The notes under the pieces are model-generated. The model saw only the letters and a list, made by a program, of their open reading frames with translations. It ran no database searches and was not told where the DNA came from. Shown here piece by piece: positions 52,008-62,123 of a DNA stretch of 64,000 nt; the stretch's first letter is position 1, and each line of letters begins with the position of its first letter. Where the stretch lies: assembly GCA_965240325.2 (NCBI GenBank), contig OZ251229.1:2418001-2482000 (forward strand). The letters run 5' to 3'. The stretch comes from Rebecca billardiae RCC1528. Taxonomy: Eukaryota > Haptophyta. Position numbers and translations under genes: made by a program.

Positions 52008-52672
52008 GCCGGTCCCAACTCGTCCGCCGGCCCGCCCTTCGCCGCCGCGGGCGCAAAGGACGCGCCCGCCCCTCCGCCGCCGCCGTCCGCCGCGCGCGCG
52101 AGCGCCGCGCCCACGCGCCCGCTCGCGCGCGCCTCCGCCTCCCTGCCGACGAGCGCGCGGATCTCGTCGCAGAGCTCCTCGATCTCGTGGGCGAGCATCG
52201 CGACGCGCCGCGGGAGCTTGAGCCCGCTCCCCGTCGCGGACTCGCGCTCCTCATCCGCCGCACTGCGCGGCAGCGCCGCCGCGAGCCCGCCCAGCCTGAG
52301 CAGCAGAAAGTGCGCGCCCAGCTCGTGCGCGAGCGCGCGCGCCAGCCGCTCCTGGAGCAGCTCGGAGGACGGCGGGCCCTCGAGCAGCAGCCAGCGGTGC
52401 CGCCCGCCGATCCCCGGCCGGTGGCGCCCGTCGGCGCTGCGCAGCTGCACGTTCGCCGAGAGCACGCACACGCGCTTCGCCGCATCCGACAGGTGATACG
52501 CCGAGCCGTCGAGCTGTGCAAACGAGAAGCCCGTGTCCGACGGCGGGCGCAGCTCGTCGCGTAGCTGGGCGGCGCGCGCGAGCGCGCGCTCGGCGCCGTC
52601 AGCCGCGCGCGACGCGCCGCGAGCGGCGAGCCCGCGCGCCTGCGCGCCCAGCGCGGGCCGCCAGCGCCACAT
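49437..52672 (-). CDS. Msp1/ATAD1-like AAA+ ATPase with long N-terminal region
   Basis: Three exons (52672-50467, 50258-49850, 49728-49437; introns 208 and 121 bp, GT-AG) give 968 residues. Splicing joins YGEDEK-H-VAAIFRVAR and HVAA-ITEGYSGSDLKHL, both expected family sequences. The AAA module is at about 660-960: Walker A SGPPGVGKTLLAKAV, Walker B CVVFLDEID, sensor-1-type VLGATNRPFDLDDA and the second arginine region RRLPRRLAL. The N-terminal half (FAQLDGSAYHLSDAAKRV, RHRWLLLEGPPSSELLQERLA) resembles plant AAA proteins of the Msp1/DAA1 group, which extract membrane or tail-anchored proteins. The extreme N terminus MWRWRPALGAQARGL looks like a mitochondrial presequence. An 11-residue poly-Asp run and an (Asp-Ala)n run interrupt the middle. 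A Cys pair (CPSC) lies at about 615. Confidence 0.82.
51480..51541. repeat. GTCGGC hexanucleotide microsatellite, coding for (Asp-Ala)n
   Basis: About ten tandem copies of GTCGGC in the AAA ATPase gene encode alternating Ala and Asp on the minus strand. It is in frame and likely polymorphic. Confidence 0.9.
51970..52008. repeat. GTC trinucleotide tract, coding for poly-Asp
   Basis: About a dozen GTC/CGT triplets encode an 11-residue Asp run in the N-terminal half of the AAA ATPase. It is in frame. Confidence 0.9.
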
Positions 52673-52749
52673 CCCGATCGGCGGCCGCGAATCCCCACGC
52701 GCGCAGGCCGGTCGTCATCCCACGATGGCGGTCGCCCCGCTCTGAGTAG
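52673..52749. promoter_or_regulatory. Short divergent region upstream of AAA and chaperonin genes
   Basis: Fewer than 80 bases separate the AAA start from the first stop-free codon of the chaperonin-like frame. An ATG at 52725 reads MAVAPL and then stops, in another frame. A CTGAGTAG at 52742-52749 could be a splice acceptor for an unseen upstream exon. Confidence 0.3.
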
Positions 52750-54472
52750 ACCATTCGCGCGGACCCGCTCAGCCTCAGCGCGGCCGCGGCGGCAGCGGCC
52801 GCGCTCGGCGCGTGCGTGCAGACGCTCCTCGGCCCGCAGGCCACGCTCAAGAGCGTCGGCGGCGCCGAGGCCGAGCGCGAGCCCGCCGACGCCGACGGCG
52901 CCGCCGAGCTCGACGCCGAGCTCACGTCGGACGTACCAACGCTGCTCGCGGCGCTCAAGGTGCGCCACCCCGTCGGCGCCGTGCTCGAGGAGCTGTGCGA
53001 GGCGCAGGCGGAGGAGGTCGGCTGCGGCCTGACCACGCTCGTCACGCTCTTCGCCCTGCTCGCCTCCGCGGCGAGCGAGCTGTGCGCGCGCGGGCTGCGG
53101 CCGGCGGAAGTGATTGGCGGCTTCGACGAGGCGGCCGCGCTGTGTGTGGCCGCGCTTCGCAGCATGCGCGTGCCGGTGGAGGCGCTGGTCGAGCCGCGTG
53201 ACGAGCCTCGAGACGCCACGCACGAGCCAGCGCCGCGCGCGCAGCCCCGCGAGCGCGGCACGCGCGCCGCGGCGGCGGGCGAGGAGACGCGCGCACCGCA
53301 CGCCGGCAGGCCCAGGCCGAGCGCACAGCCGGCGGCGGCGGAGGACGAGTTCGCGTGGTTCTTCGGCGGCGAGCACGACGCCGCGGCAGCCGAGGTGCCG
53401 AGAACGACCGCCGCCGCCGCGGCGGCGCTCGACGCCATCGGTGACGCCCCGCGGCGCCGGTGCGCGCCGGGCGCGGCCGAGGAGGCGCCGCCGCCGCCCG
53501 CCGATCCGGAGGGCGCGGCGCGCGAGCAGGCCGAGCTGATGCACGCGCTGGGGCGTGGCCTCGCGCACGGCCGGGCGCTCGAGATGCGGCTCGCCGTGAG
53601 CGCCGCGCTGAGCGCGGGCCTGAGCGTGGGCGCGGCGCGCGCGGCGGGCGCGGCGCGCGCCGGGCGGCGCGGCGCAGACGCGAGGCGGCAGCTGGCGGAC
53701 GCGTGCGTGGCGCGCGTGCGCGTGCACGGGCTGACCGGCCAGAGCGCGGCGGCGAGCGAGGCCGTCGGCGGCTCGGTGCTGCTGCCCATCGAGCGCGCGG
53801 ACGCCCAGGCGGTGTGCGAGCTGCGCGCGCGCTCACCGCCGCCCGCCGCCGCACCGCACGCGCCACCGCGCGCGCGCCGGCCGGAGCGCGCGCTGCCGCG
53901 CGTGCTGCCGCTGCTGCTCGACGGCGCGTGCGACCTGCCGCGCGACGAGCGCGCGCACGCGCCGACGCCCTTCGAGGGCTCCGTCGCGTCGGAGCTGGCG
54001 CGCGGCGCCGATGCGGGGCGGGCGGCGGGCGCGCTCGCGCGCGCGGTCGACGGCGAGGCCGCCGCGCACGCGCGCGCCGCCGCGCGCGCGCTCGACGCCG
54101 CGTGCGAGCGCGCGCGCGCCGCGCTCGCGCGCGGCCGCGCGGTGCGCGCGCTCGTGCTCTCGCGCGGCGCGGTCTCCGCCGCCGTGCGCGCGGCGTGCGC
54201 CGCGCGCGGCCACGTGCTGATCGGGCACGTCTCGCTCGCGGAGCTGCGCGCGGCCGCGGCGCTGTGCGGCGGCAGGCCCGCCGCGCGGATGCCTGCGCCG
54301 CGCGGCGCGGCCGCCGACGGCGGCGCCGGCTGGCCGCTGCCGGCGCGGCTGCTCCGCGCGCGCGTGTGGGCGGAAGGCTGGGTGCCGGCCGAGCAGGCGC
54401 GCGTGGTCGAGCGCGGAGCGCGGCGCGCGCGCCCGCCTGCGCGGGAGGAGAGCTGGCAGCTGCTGCTCAGCC

Positions 54473-54508
<36 letters not shown>

Positions 54509-55356
54509 GCGGCGAGCCTCCGCGCGGCACCCCGTGCGCGAGTGTGCTGCTCCGCGCCACGTCGGCCGCGGCCGTCGACGACGGCGCGCGCGCCGTGCGC
54601 AAGTGCCTCGCGCGCGTGCGGAACGCGCTGGCGACCTCCGTGGCGGACGATGACGACGGCGCGGCGCGGGCGGGCGGTGCGTCGGTACTCGCGGCGGCGC
54701 GCGCGCCGGACGAGCGCAGCGCGTGCTGCGTGCTGCCGGGCGCGGGCATCGCCGAGCTCGAGTGCATCCTGAGGCTGCGCGAGCGCGCGCGCGCGCAGCA
54801 GCGGCAGGGCGGTGCGCTGGCCGAGCACGCGGCGGCGCTCCGTGCGGCGGGTGGCGGCGGCGCGGCCGACGGCGCGGACGCCACTCGACTGCTTGTGCGC
54901 GCACAGACCACGGCGGCATTCGCAGCCGCGCTCGAGGGCGTGCTCGCGCGCGTGCTCGCCAACGGCGGCACCGACGCGCCGAGCGCCGCGGTGGCGGTGG
55001 ACGGCGCGCTCGCACGCTGGGCGCAGCTCGGCAGCGCGGCCGAGCGCGCCGCCAGCTGTGCGACGCCCGCTGGGCTGCGGGCGGCCATGGCTATTGCGCC
55101 CCTCCGCGCGCTGGCAAGCACGCACGCCGAGGGCGCCCCAGGCGCGTGCGTCGCCGCAGGCACGGCCAACGCCGCCGCCATCGTCGCCGCGCCCGCCGAG
55201 TCTCACTCTCAGCCAGGCGCGCGCCGTGCGCACGCGGTCGTGTGTGACGACCCGCTGAGCAAGGAGGCGGCCGTGCTGAACGCGAGTGCCGGGCTGCACC
55301 TCGTGCTGGGCGCGGACTGCGTCGTCACGCTCGCCCCAGCGGAGCGACGCGAGTGA
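52750..55356 (+). CDS. Divergent group II chaperonin-like protein (CCT/BBS-chaperonin type), 5' end unresolved
   Basis: The frame, open from 52750, reads like a TCP-1 subunit: ADPLSLSAAAAAAAALG, then GPQATLKSVGG (nucleotide-loop equivalent), SDVPTLLAALKVRHPVGAVL and GLRPAEVIGGFDEAAAL. The ATPase motif that is GDGTT in active CCT subunits reads GCGLTT here, so the catalytic Asp is missing. The apical part is swollen by Ala/Arg/Pro-rich inserts. The C-terminal half returns to family features (LRAAMAIAPLRALA, VVCDDPLSKEAAVLNAS, LGADCVVTL). Loss of the Asp plus inserts fits BBS10/BBS12/MKKS-type chaperonins, which help assemble the BBSome in ciliated cells; a degenerate CCT subunit is the alternative. 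No in-frame ATG precedes the domain, only GTG at 52816, so a short upstream exon ending at the AG of 52748-52749, a non-AUG start, or a base error is likely. Confidence 0.6.
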
Positions 55357-55700
55357 TGACGCCGATGCCGTTCCGAATAAGAGTCATCGTCGCGATCAAT
55401 ACGCTGCGCCTGCGGCGCCGGCGCGATTATGTCATGACGATGACACTCACTACATTTTGAGACTGTAGTCATTATATTACTTTATTGACACAGCTAGTAC
55501 GCAGTCGTCACTGTACAGTGTTATTGATATGAATTATATATTGCTGCTGACACGGTATACTGATGTGTATAGCAGCACGGTAGCGCGTGCCTCCGAGTCG
55601 CCAGTCCGAGCGCGGGGCGGCCGCTTGCTGCAATGGCCGCCTCGATGAGGTGCGGCAGCGCGCCCCTCACCTGCCTGCGCCGGTCTCTTTTGTGAACACA
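55357..55700. other. Intergenic, AT-rich then GC-rich, nothing recognised
   Basis: 3' flank of the chaperonin-like gene. An AT-rich block at 55440-55570 is followed by GC-rich sequence. No gene is seen. Confidence 0.5.
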
Positions 55701-55806
55701 GTACAGTTTACTAAGAATAAGAGACGCACACAGCTCAGGCAGGCGAGATTGACGCCCACAGTAAACTGTTGAGCTGTGTGCGTCTCTTATTCTTAGTAAA
55801 CTGTAC
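55701..55806. repeat. 37-bp perfect inverted repeat (strong hairpin)
   Basis: Arms 55701-55737 and 55770-55806 are perfectly complementary over 37 bases with a 32-nt loop. The outer sequence GTACAGTTTACTAAGAATAA and the adjoining TTTAACGTGCAC resemble the SINE tail that starts at 55866, so it may be a foldback derivative of it. Confidence 0.85.
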
Positions 55807-55865
55807 AGTTTACTATGATTTAACGTGCACACTTGGTTAAGGCGTGATTAACGCCATCCAACACT

Positions 55866-55950
55866 ACAGTTTATTTGTTTTAACGTGCGTAAGGCTCACG
55901 GTGGCAGGTTGCCGCGCCATCCTTCATCGCACGCTCTCCGAAGAGAGACC
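55866..55950 (-). repeat. SINE-like tail copy, 85 bp identical to 44959-45043
   Basis: Exact 85-base match to the tail of the tRNA-derived element at 44959-45117, lacking the tRNA-like head. It ends at the GGTCTCTC that begins the tail. Identity over the whole length suggests recent activity or conversion. Confidence 0.85.
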
Positions 55951-56102
55951 ACAGTATGCGAAGCGCAGCAGCACGGCGCGCGGGCGTAAATTGCTTGAGA
56001 GCATCTGACATGATGATGTCATGACGGGGCCCTCTACTGTACGGGTGCTGGTCGTTCAGTCAGCGGCTGAGCTCAAATCCACCGCCCCATCAACTGCAAA
56101 GC

Positions 56103-58340
56103 ATGGCTCCCCGACGTCGTCCCTCGGCGGCGACGCAGTGGGCCCACGTGCTGCTTCTCCTCCGCCACGTGGTTGTGGTCGTGGCTGTGCACGCGGCGGC
56201 GATGAACACGTCGCGGCCTCTGCCTGACCCCGCTCCCGTGTACGCCATCGCTCTCGACCGGCCCTTCCCACGCGCTGCGGGTGCCGTGGCTCTGTGTGAC
56301 CGCGAGCCGAGTGTGTGCACGTGGCGGCCTGCCACGCTGCTCGAGGGGATCGCGGTGCGATGGCTGTCATGGCGCCTCTTTGACCCTCGCAGACGGCCCG
56401 ACTCGGCCACGCTCGATCGGCCCGACGTCCTTCCTGCAGGTGGCTTGAAGCTGAAGATTATCACGTCGCTCGCGATGCAGATGCAAGGCATGGGGATGCA
56501 CAAGCAGAGCAACGCAGCCGCCACGGATGAGTCGACGAGTCGCTCGCCCGAGGAGTCACGCAGAGAGGCTTCCGACGCGACGCCCGGTGATTCGGCAGCA
56601 TCGGCCAGGGGCCGCAGACTCGGCAGCATCGCACCGTGCCCTCCTCCACGTGACAAGCCTGGCAACAGTCGCCGGATGCGGCGATTGGCAGGCACAGACA
56701 CGGGGCGGCGCACTTTCGCTGGCGGCGGCGGAGGGCGCGCACCGCGTCTCGGCGCTCAGCAGCACGACGGACACGCGCGGAGGCAGTGGCCCGGGGCGCG
56801 GCGCTTGAGCCCGCCGTTCGACGGCCCCGAGCAGCTGCGCTCATACATCGATGTGCCGCGGCTGCGGGCCGCCGCCTTGGCCGCGCTCTCCGCGGGTGAG
56901 GACACGTCCTGGGCGCGTCTGCTGGAGTTGAAGCTGCCCGGCCACCACATCCTCTCCGCGCTCGGGGTGCGCACGACGCGCCGGCTGCACTGCGCGCAAG
57001 GCACGCCTGCACTGCGCGCCTTTGCGCGCGAGCCCTCCGCCGAAGCCGCCGCGACGTTCGCCACGGGCGACTACGTGGTGAAGCGCGACAATGGCAATCA
57101 TGGGATCCAGGTGTTCGTCATGCACGCTGGGCACGACTCCTTCAGCGGCCGGCGCACCAATCTCATGGGGATCGCCGACAGTTTCGACCGCATGCTCGAG
57201 CGCGAGAGGATTACGCGCATGATGAGACATGGGAACACGCTGCGGCTGTGTCGCGCGCCAAGCGGCAAGGTGCAGGTGCGCCCCCTAGGCGACAACGATG
57301 CACGGTTCACGGATCGGAGCAACACCTTCTTCATCGAGCAAGCCGTGCAGGCGGAGAGGCCGCGTGCTCGGCACGCGCCCACGCAGCCCACCACGCGCCG
57401 CGGCGGTGCCACTGAGACTGCTGCGCAGCCGCAGGCCGCGCCCTCAGCCGTCGCGCCGCTCGAGCTCAAGCTCTTCACCTTTGGCTCGGACGTCGTGCTG
57501 GTCAAGGTGATGAGCATGCAGCACGCCGACGGCTCGTTTGTGAACCTCCGCCGCCCGGGGGTCGAGTTCCCGGACTGCTTGCCGTGCGAGCTCACCGATC
57601 TGGGCTGCACGCACTCGACGCTGGGCGTGGCGGACTCGCTCGCGCGTGGACGGCCAACGGGCGCCGGGATGAGCGCCGCCCGGCCTCGGCTGGCGGAGCC
57701 GCCGCACAGCTCCCGGGGAGGAGGATGGGAGTGGGGGTGCTACCAGGTCGACGAGGAGCTGCGCTACATCTGGCCGAACGACACAGACACTGCCGCGACT
57801 CGCGCAATCGGATCCGGTGCCGTGCGCCCACCACCGCTCGCGCTGCCGAGCCACGTGTCCAAGGCGGGCGTGCGCGCTGCGCTTGAGCTCGCGAGCACGC
57901 TGGGCGCAGCATTCGGCGTCTTCGGCCGGATCGACATGTACATTGCCGATGGTGGCCCCGTCGTCGGCGAAGTCACACTCACCCCTGGTGTCCTTCCAGA
58001 TAAGATACCGTACTCGCAGCGCTGGCACGCGTACCACAGGGGACGGCTCGCAAGGCTGCTTGGCGCGCAGTGGCGGGGCATCGCTGGCGGCGGGCGAGCG
58101 GTGCGCACGCCCTGCTGGCTCCGCGATTCCAATCGGTTCAGGGCGTGCCACCCTGCCTTGGGCCCGCTGATGCCGAATGGTACGCAGCAGCCGGGCGCGC
58201 TGGAGCTGCTTCTTGACAACTTCTGCGGGCAAGAGGCGAAGGAGGAGAAGGAGCAGTGGCGAGCGTTGGCCCGTGACATTGCTGACGTGTATGCTCGGTA
58301 CAAGTCGAGGCGGCTTGCGCTGGAGCCGCTGCCGGAGTAG
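56103..58340 (+). CDS. ATP-grasp protein, TupA-like
   Basis: A 745-residue protein with a hydrophobic N-terminal segment (HVLLLLRHVVVVVAVHAAA) that is probably a signal peptide or anchor. Residues about 85-240 are Arg/Ser/Gly-rich with no recognised domain. The ATP-grasp fold follows from about 260: LPGHHILSALGVRT, GDYVVKRDNGNHGIQVFV (ATP-binding Lys and Gly-rich loop), LELKLFTFGSDVVLVKV, then FGRIDMYIADGGPVVGEVTLTPGV, whose acidic residues should bind magnesium. This last motif matches TupA-like ATP-grasp proteins, known from bacterial surface-polysaccharide and teichuronopeptide loci, which join carboxylates to amino groups using ATP. The C terminus has further Cys residues suited to a secretory compartment. 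The acceptor is unknown. Bacterial-type origin is possible, but base composition matches its surroundings. Confidence 0.68.
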   Translation: MAPRRRPSAATQWAHVLLLLRHVVVVVAVHAAAMNTSRPLPDPAPVYAIALDRPFPRAAGAVALCDREPSVCTWRPATLLEGIAVRWLSWRLFDPRRRPDSATLDRPDVLPAGGLKLKIITSLAMQMQGMGMHKQSNAAATDESTSRSPEESRREASDATPGDSAASARGRRLGSIAPCPPPRDKPGNSRRMRRLAGTDTGRRTFAGGGGGRAPRLGAQQHDGHARRQWPGARRLSPPFDGPEQLRSYIDVPRLRAAALAALSAGEDTSWARLLELKLPGHHILSALGVRTTRRLHCAQGTPALRAFAREPSAEAAATFATGDYVVKRDNGNHGIQVFVMHAGHDSFSGRRTNLMGIADSFDRMLERERITRMMRHGNTLRLCRAPSGKVQVRPLGDNDARFTDRSNTFFIEQAVQAERPRARHAPTQPTTRRGGATETAAQPQAAPSAVAPLELKLFTFGSDVVLVKVMSMQHADGSFVNLRRPGVEFPDCLPCELTDLGCTHSTLGVADSLARGRPTGAGMSAARPRLAEPPHSSRGGGWEWGCYQVDEELRYIWPNDTDTAATRAIGSGAVRPPPLALPSHVSKAGVRAALELASTLGAAFGVFGRIDMYIADGGPVVGEVTLTPGVLPDKIPYSQRWHAYHRGRLARLLGAQWRGIAGGGRAVRTPCWLRDSNRFRACHPALGPLMPNGTQQPGALELLLDNFCGQEAKEEKEQWRALARDIADVYARYKSRRLALEPLPE

Positions 58341-59766
58341 GACGAGTACCTTAGCAATATAGCAGGTCGGCGGTCGAGTCATAGCACGCGCAGTCTCAGC
58401 ATCGTCACGCAGATCATCGATGATATATCGGACGATACTACTACGTACGAATATTACACTCGGCTGAGACCTGACAGCTCATACCGGGCGCGCGGAGTAC
58501 GTCTCGGGCTACTACGCCTACTCTCGGCCCGGCGCGCGGCGGGGCCCGGAGTCTGACACCGGGGCCACGCCAGTCCGAGGGCACCCACATACTCGTATGG
58601 CGCCCATATAGTCATTGGCCATCATCACTTATTGTCATATCGATCGCCGCGAGTAGCATAACATATTTATTCACTTCATCAGCAGTCCGCAGTAGCTAGT
58701 GAGCCATCACGCTGACTGATGACACGCAGGTCCGACTAATCAGGCTCCGGATCGACTCACGAGACACACGACTCTGTCTGTCTGGCGGCCACGGTGGGCT
58801 GGCGCCGCCGTGGCGGGCCTGCGCGCAGCGGCCGCTCTGCTCTGCGGTCACCGCTCGTCAGTGTCGTCGATCTGATGATGATGTGTCGTACGACGTCAGA
58901 TCGCGATATATATGACTGTGACGAGCGTGCCAGTAGACTACGACCGACGACGAATGTCGTAGTCCGCGCCGGTCATCAAATAACATCATCAGTCAGCGCA
59001 CGTGGCCGCCGCCGGTCATCAGTCAGCTAGATGTCACGGATGCGGTGCCGGACTCTATCTGCGTCAGACGATCGATAGGACTTGCGCTGACGATACAGGC
59101 AATCGCGGGCAATAAGGAGCTGTCACGTTAAGAAACTGGGGCTTGCTATCTGCGGATCTGGCCTAGAAACTGAGACTAGCGATTGGCTGGTTCGCTATAC
59201 GCATAGTCACACTGAGAAACCGGGACCCGGACTACGTCGCCCGCGGCCGATGAGTGGTCCGCCGAGGGCCCGAGGCGCAGTGCCCGTGGGACGCGGCGCG
59301 CGGCCCGACTACGACGGTACGCCAAGTCCCGACTGAGTCTCCTGATGACTGACTCCTGGCCAGTGCACCGCAGCATCCATACAACATACATTATGCCAGA
59401 TTTGCTCCAAAATGGCCCAAAATTTTCTTCGGTCTCGCCGGCCGGGCCCGTAAAGACTCTGCGGGGGGCTGTGCCCCCCTGCGTCCCCCGCGGCCGCGCC
59501 TCAGCCTGCGCGGCGGGCGGACCCAGCTAAGAAACTGAGACTCCGTAGGCGTTCGGGCTACCGAACGGCTAAGAAACCGAGACTAGCCGTGAGATCTCTG
59601 ACTTCTTATTGCGTCGGCCCGCAATTGCCTGCATATCCGTCGTCGTCGCATCCGTCGTAGCAGTAGCATCAGCCATCACTCATCATCAGTACGCATCATC
59701 GATCATCATCAGCATCATCGATCACTGCGCTGTAATAACTGACTGCGCTAGCAGCTATATATATAT
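58341..59766. other. Intergenic region with recurring AGAAAC(T/C)GRGAC motifs, no gene
   Basis: 1.4 kb without a recognisable gene. The motif AGAAAC(T/C)G(A/G)G(A/G)C recurs five times between 59130 and 59580. A 7-bp hairpin CGTTCGG-GCTA-CCGAACG lies at 59550-59567 between two of them. A GGGGGG...CCCCCC segment at 59461-59485 can fold back. CATCATC runs near 59670-59720 precede the TA stretch where cluster 2 begins. Confidence 0.55.
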
Positions 59767-60553
59767 GTCTAGCCACTCCGCCATGCCCGGCTCGTACAAG
59801 GCGTCGGGTACGAATGGACTCTGGAGCTGGATGGTCGCGGCGCGCGGCGTCGTGGAGTAGACAGACCACAATGATCAATCATGGAACGATCAGGTTAGCT
59901 ATGTTGGGATTTGAGCAACGAACGACAGCGGGCGCTGGCAGCGGCGTGGCGGTTGAGCTGCTGCCCGAGGTCGAGAGGGCGCCCGCGAGTCGTCAGTCAC
60001 TGAGCAAGGTCGATTAAGGCTGATGGCTCGCTGACACTGCAGTGCTTCCATATCCGCCAGAGGCCGAGGGTGGGCGGGCGGGCAAACGATGAAGCGTGCG
60101 GGTTGACGCGACAGCGGCGAGAGCAAGAGACCATTGCATGAGGGGCGACGCGGCGAAGACAGATGATGACGTCGCGCCGCCGAACGATCAGGCGGGGAGC
60201 CGGGCCACACAGACAGCCAGCGACCTTACCGAGCAGAGGGGCTGCGGCGACTGCGGTGCACCTCCTGCAGCGGAGCGTGCACCCGGCAGTGCCCGATGCA
60301 GGCGATTCCCTTGCCCAGCTCGGCGCCTTCGTCGTGAGCAGCCCCATGGCGCCCCCGAGAGTGAAGCCTGATCGATCCGATGTGAGCGGTAACCAACCGA
60401 GTCCTGCAGGTGCGCCGCTGTGGGCCAGATTGGCAGCGCACCAGGACTCCGCCTGCGCGCGGCGGTGCGCACAGGACAACGCAGGAATGCCGTGCGAGCC
60501 GGATTCTTGGCGTCGCTCATAGACACTCAGTTATAGGTTCCCTATAACGCCAC
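59767..60553 (+). repeat. TA-targeting repeat family: complete short-core unit
   Basis: 787-bp unit from GTCTAGCCACTCC to GTTATAGG-TTC-CCTATAAC-GCCAC. It is preceded by an alternating TA stretch. Its short core (59993-60088) contains AGGCTGATGGCTCGCTGACAC, which the next unit lacks. Open frames up to ~120 codons exist in the shared part but do not match any family I know. Confidence 0.9.
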
Positions 60554-61425
60554 GTCTAGCCACTCCGCCATGCCCGGCTCGTACAAGGCGTCGGGTACGA
60601 ATGGACTCTGGAGCTGGATGGTCGCGGCGCGCGGCGTCGTGGAGTAGACAGACCACAATGATCAATCATGGAACGATCAGGTTAGCTATGTTGGGATTTG
60701 AGCAACGAACGACAGCGGGCGCTGGCAGCGGCGTGGCGGTTGAGCTGCTGCCCGAGGTCGAGAGGGCGCCCGCGAGTCCCGTTTATAAGTTGGAGCGGGC
60801 GTCCAAGTAGTCGTTGATGAATCCCGTTTAGAAATAGAAGAGACGAGGACTGCGCGGCCGCGCGCGCACGATCGATCGCGACGCGCGGCGAGCAGACACG
60901 CGTCAGAGTGCGCCGCACCCGCGCGACGCACGGGCGCGAGGCGAGCGCGTATCTCAAACGATGAAGCGTGCGGGTTGACGCGACAGCGGCGAGAGCAAGA
61001 GACCATTGCATGAGGGGCGACGCGGCGAAGACAGATGATGACGTCGCGCCGCCGAACGATCAGGCGGGGAGCCGGGCCACACAGACAGCCAGCGACCTTA
61101 CCGAGCAGAGGGGCTGCGGCGACTGCGGTGCACCTCCTGCAGCGGAGCGTGCACCCGGCAGTGCCCGATGCAGGCGATTCCCTTGCCCAGCTCGGCGCCT
61201 TCGTCGTGAGCAGCCCCATGGCGCCCCCGAGAGTGAAGCCTGATCGATCCGATGTGAGCGGTAACCAACCGAGTCCTGCAGGTGCGCCGCTGTGGGCCAG
61301 ATTGGCAGCGCACCAGGACTCCGCCTGCGCGCGGCGGTGCGCACAGGACAACGCAGGAATGCCGTGCGAGCCGGATTCTTGGCGTCGCTCATAGACACTC
61401 AGTTATAGGTTCCCTATAACGCCAC
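60554..61425 (+). repeat. TA-targeting repeat family: complete long-core unit
   Basis: 872-bp unit starting at the base after the previous unit ends (GCCAC then GTCTAG). It is the same at both ends, but carries a ~185-bp long core (about 60777-60960) in place of the short core. It is followed by ATATACAT. With the preceding unit it forms a 1,659-bp head-to-tail dimer. Confidence 0.9.
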
Positions 61426-62123
61426 ATATACATGGCCCGCGGTGCAGGGACGGAGCGCGCAGCGTGGAGCCCGCACCAGCGGGCCCGAACCACGTTTCAA
61501 AAAGATCTTTGATCAAGAAAAAGGGACGCGGGGGCCGATTTTTAGGGCTGGCGGAGACCGAGTTTCGAATTTTGAGACCCTCTCTACAGATGCATCACGG
61601 AGAAAAAAACCGCGCCCGCGACATTCCCCTAATCAATCGTGGACGGCCGGGCGTGAGAGTTCACTTCTGTGTGAAGTAGGACGGTTACAAGTCCAATACA
61701 AGCGTCAGCTTCTTTGAGGCTATTTTTGCACGTCCTTACGGGATCAGCGAAGTAACCAACCGATATATATTGGCTTCGTCGGGGTCGTATTCACTACTGG
61801 AGAACATTTGCACCGCGCTTCGTATTCATATGTATGGTTCACGCAGGCATAAAATCGCTTCGTCCGGGTCGTATCCACTATACTGGAGAACATCATTTGC
61901 ACCGCTTCGTTTTCATACATTGTAATGTATATGGTTCGTGGACTGCTACGGGTTCGAGCAGAATATCATCGATATTCATCAGGCGCACGTGTGCGTATTC
62001 ATCATCAGCCTTCGGGAATTGGGAGTAGCTATTGGCCTTTTGCCCTCTGGCGAGCCAGTTGTGCGCAAGCACTTGAGCAGGCCTTGAGCAGGCTCGAGGC
62101 CACTTTTCTGCGCTCACGTGGAC
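61426..62123. other. AT-richer island with an ~85-bp direct repeat
   Basis: Clearly lower GC than the rest of the window. Two direct copies of a CGTATTCACTACTGGAGAAC-type sequence occur at about 61771-61838 and 61857-61937. Open frames are short and unrecognised. It reads like the 5' part of a mobile element that also carries the HTH/USP gene. Confidence 0.55.

Noticed and set aside
52599-55181. 860-codon minus-strand open frame opposite the chaperonin-like gene
   Set aside because: Ser/Ala/Arg-biased shadow; chaperonin motifs occur only on the plus strand.
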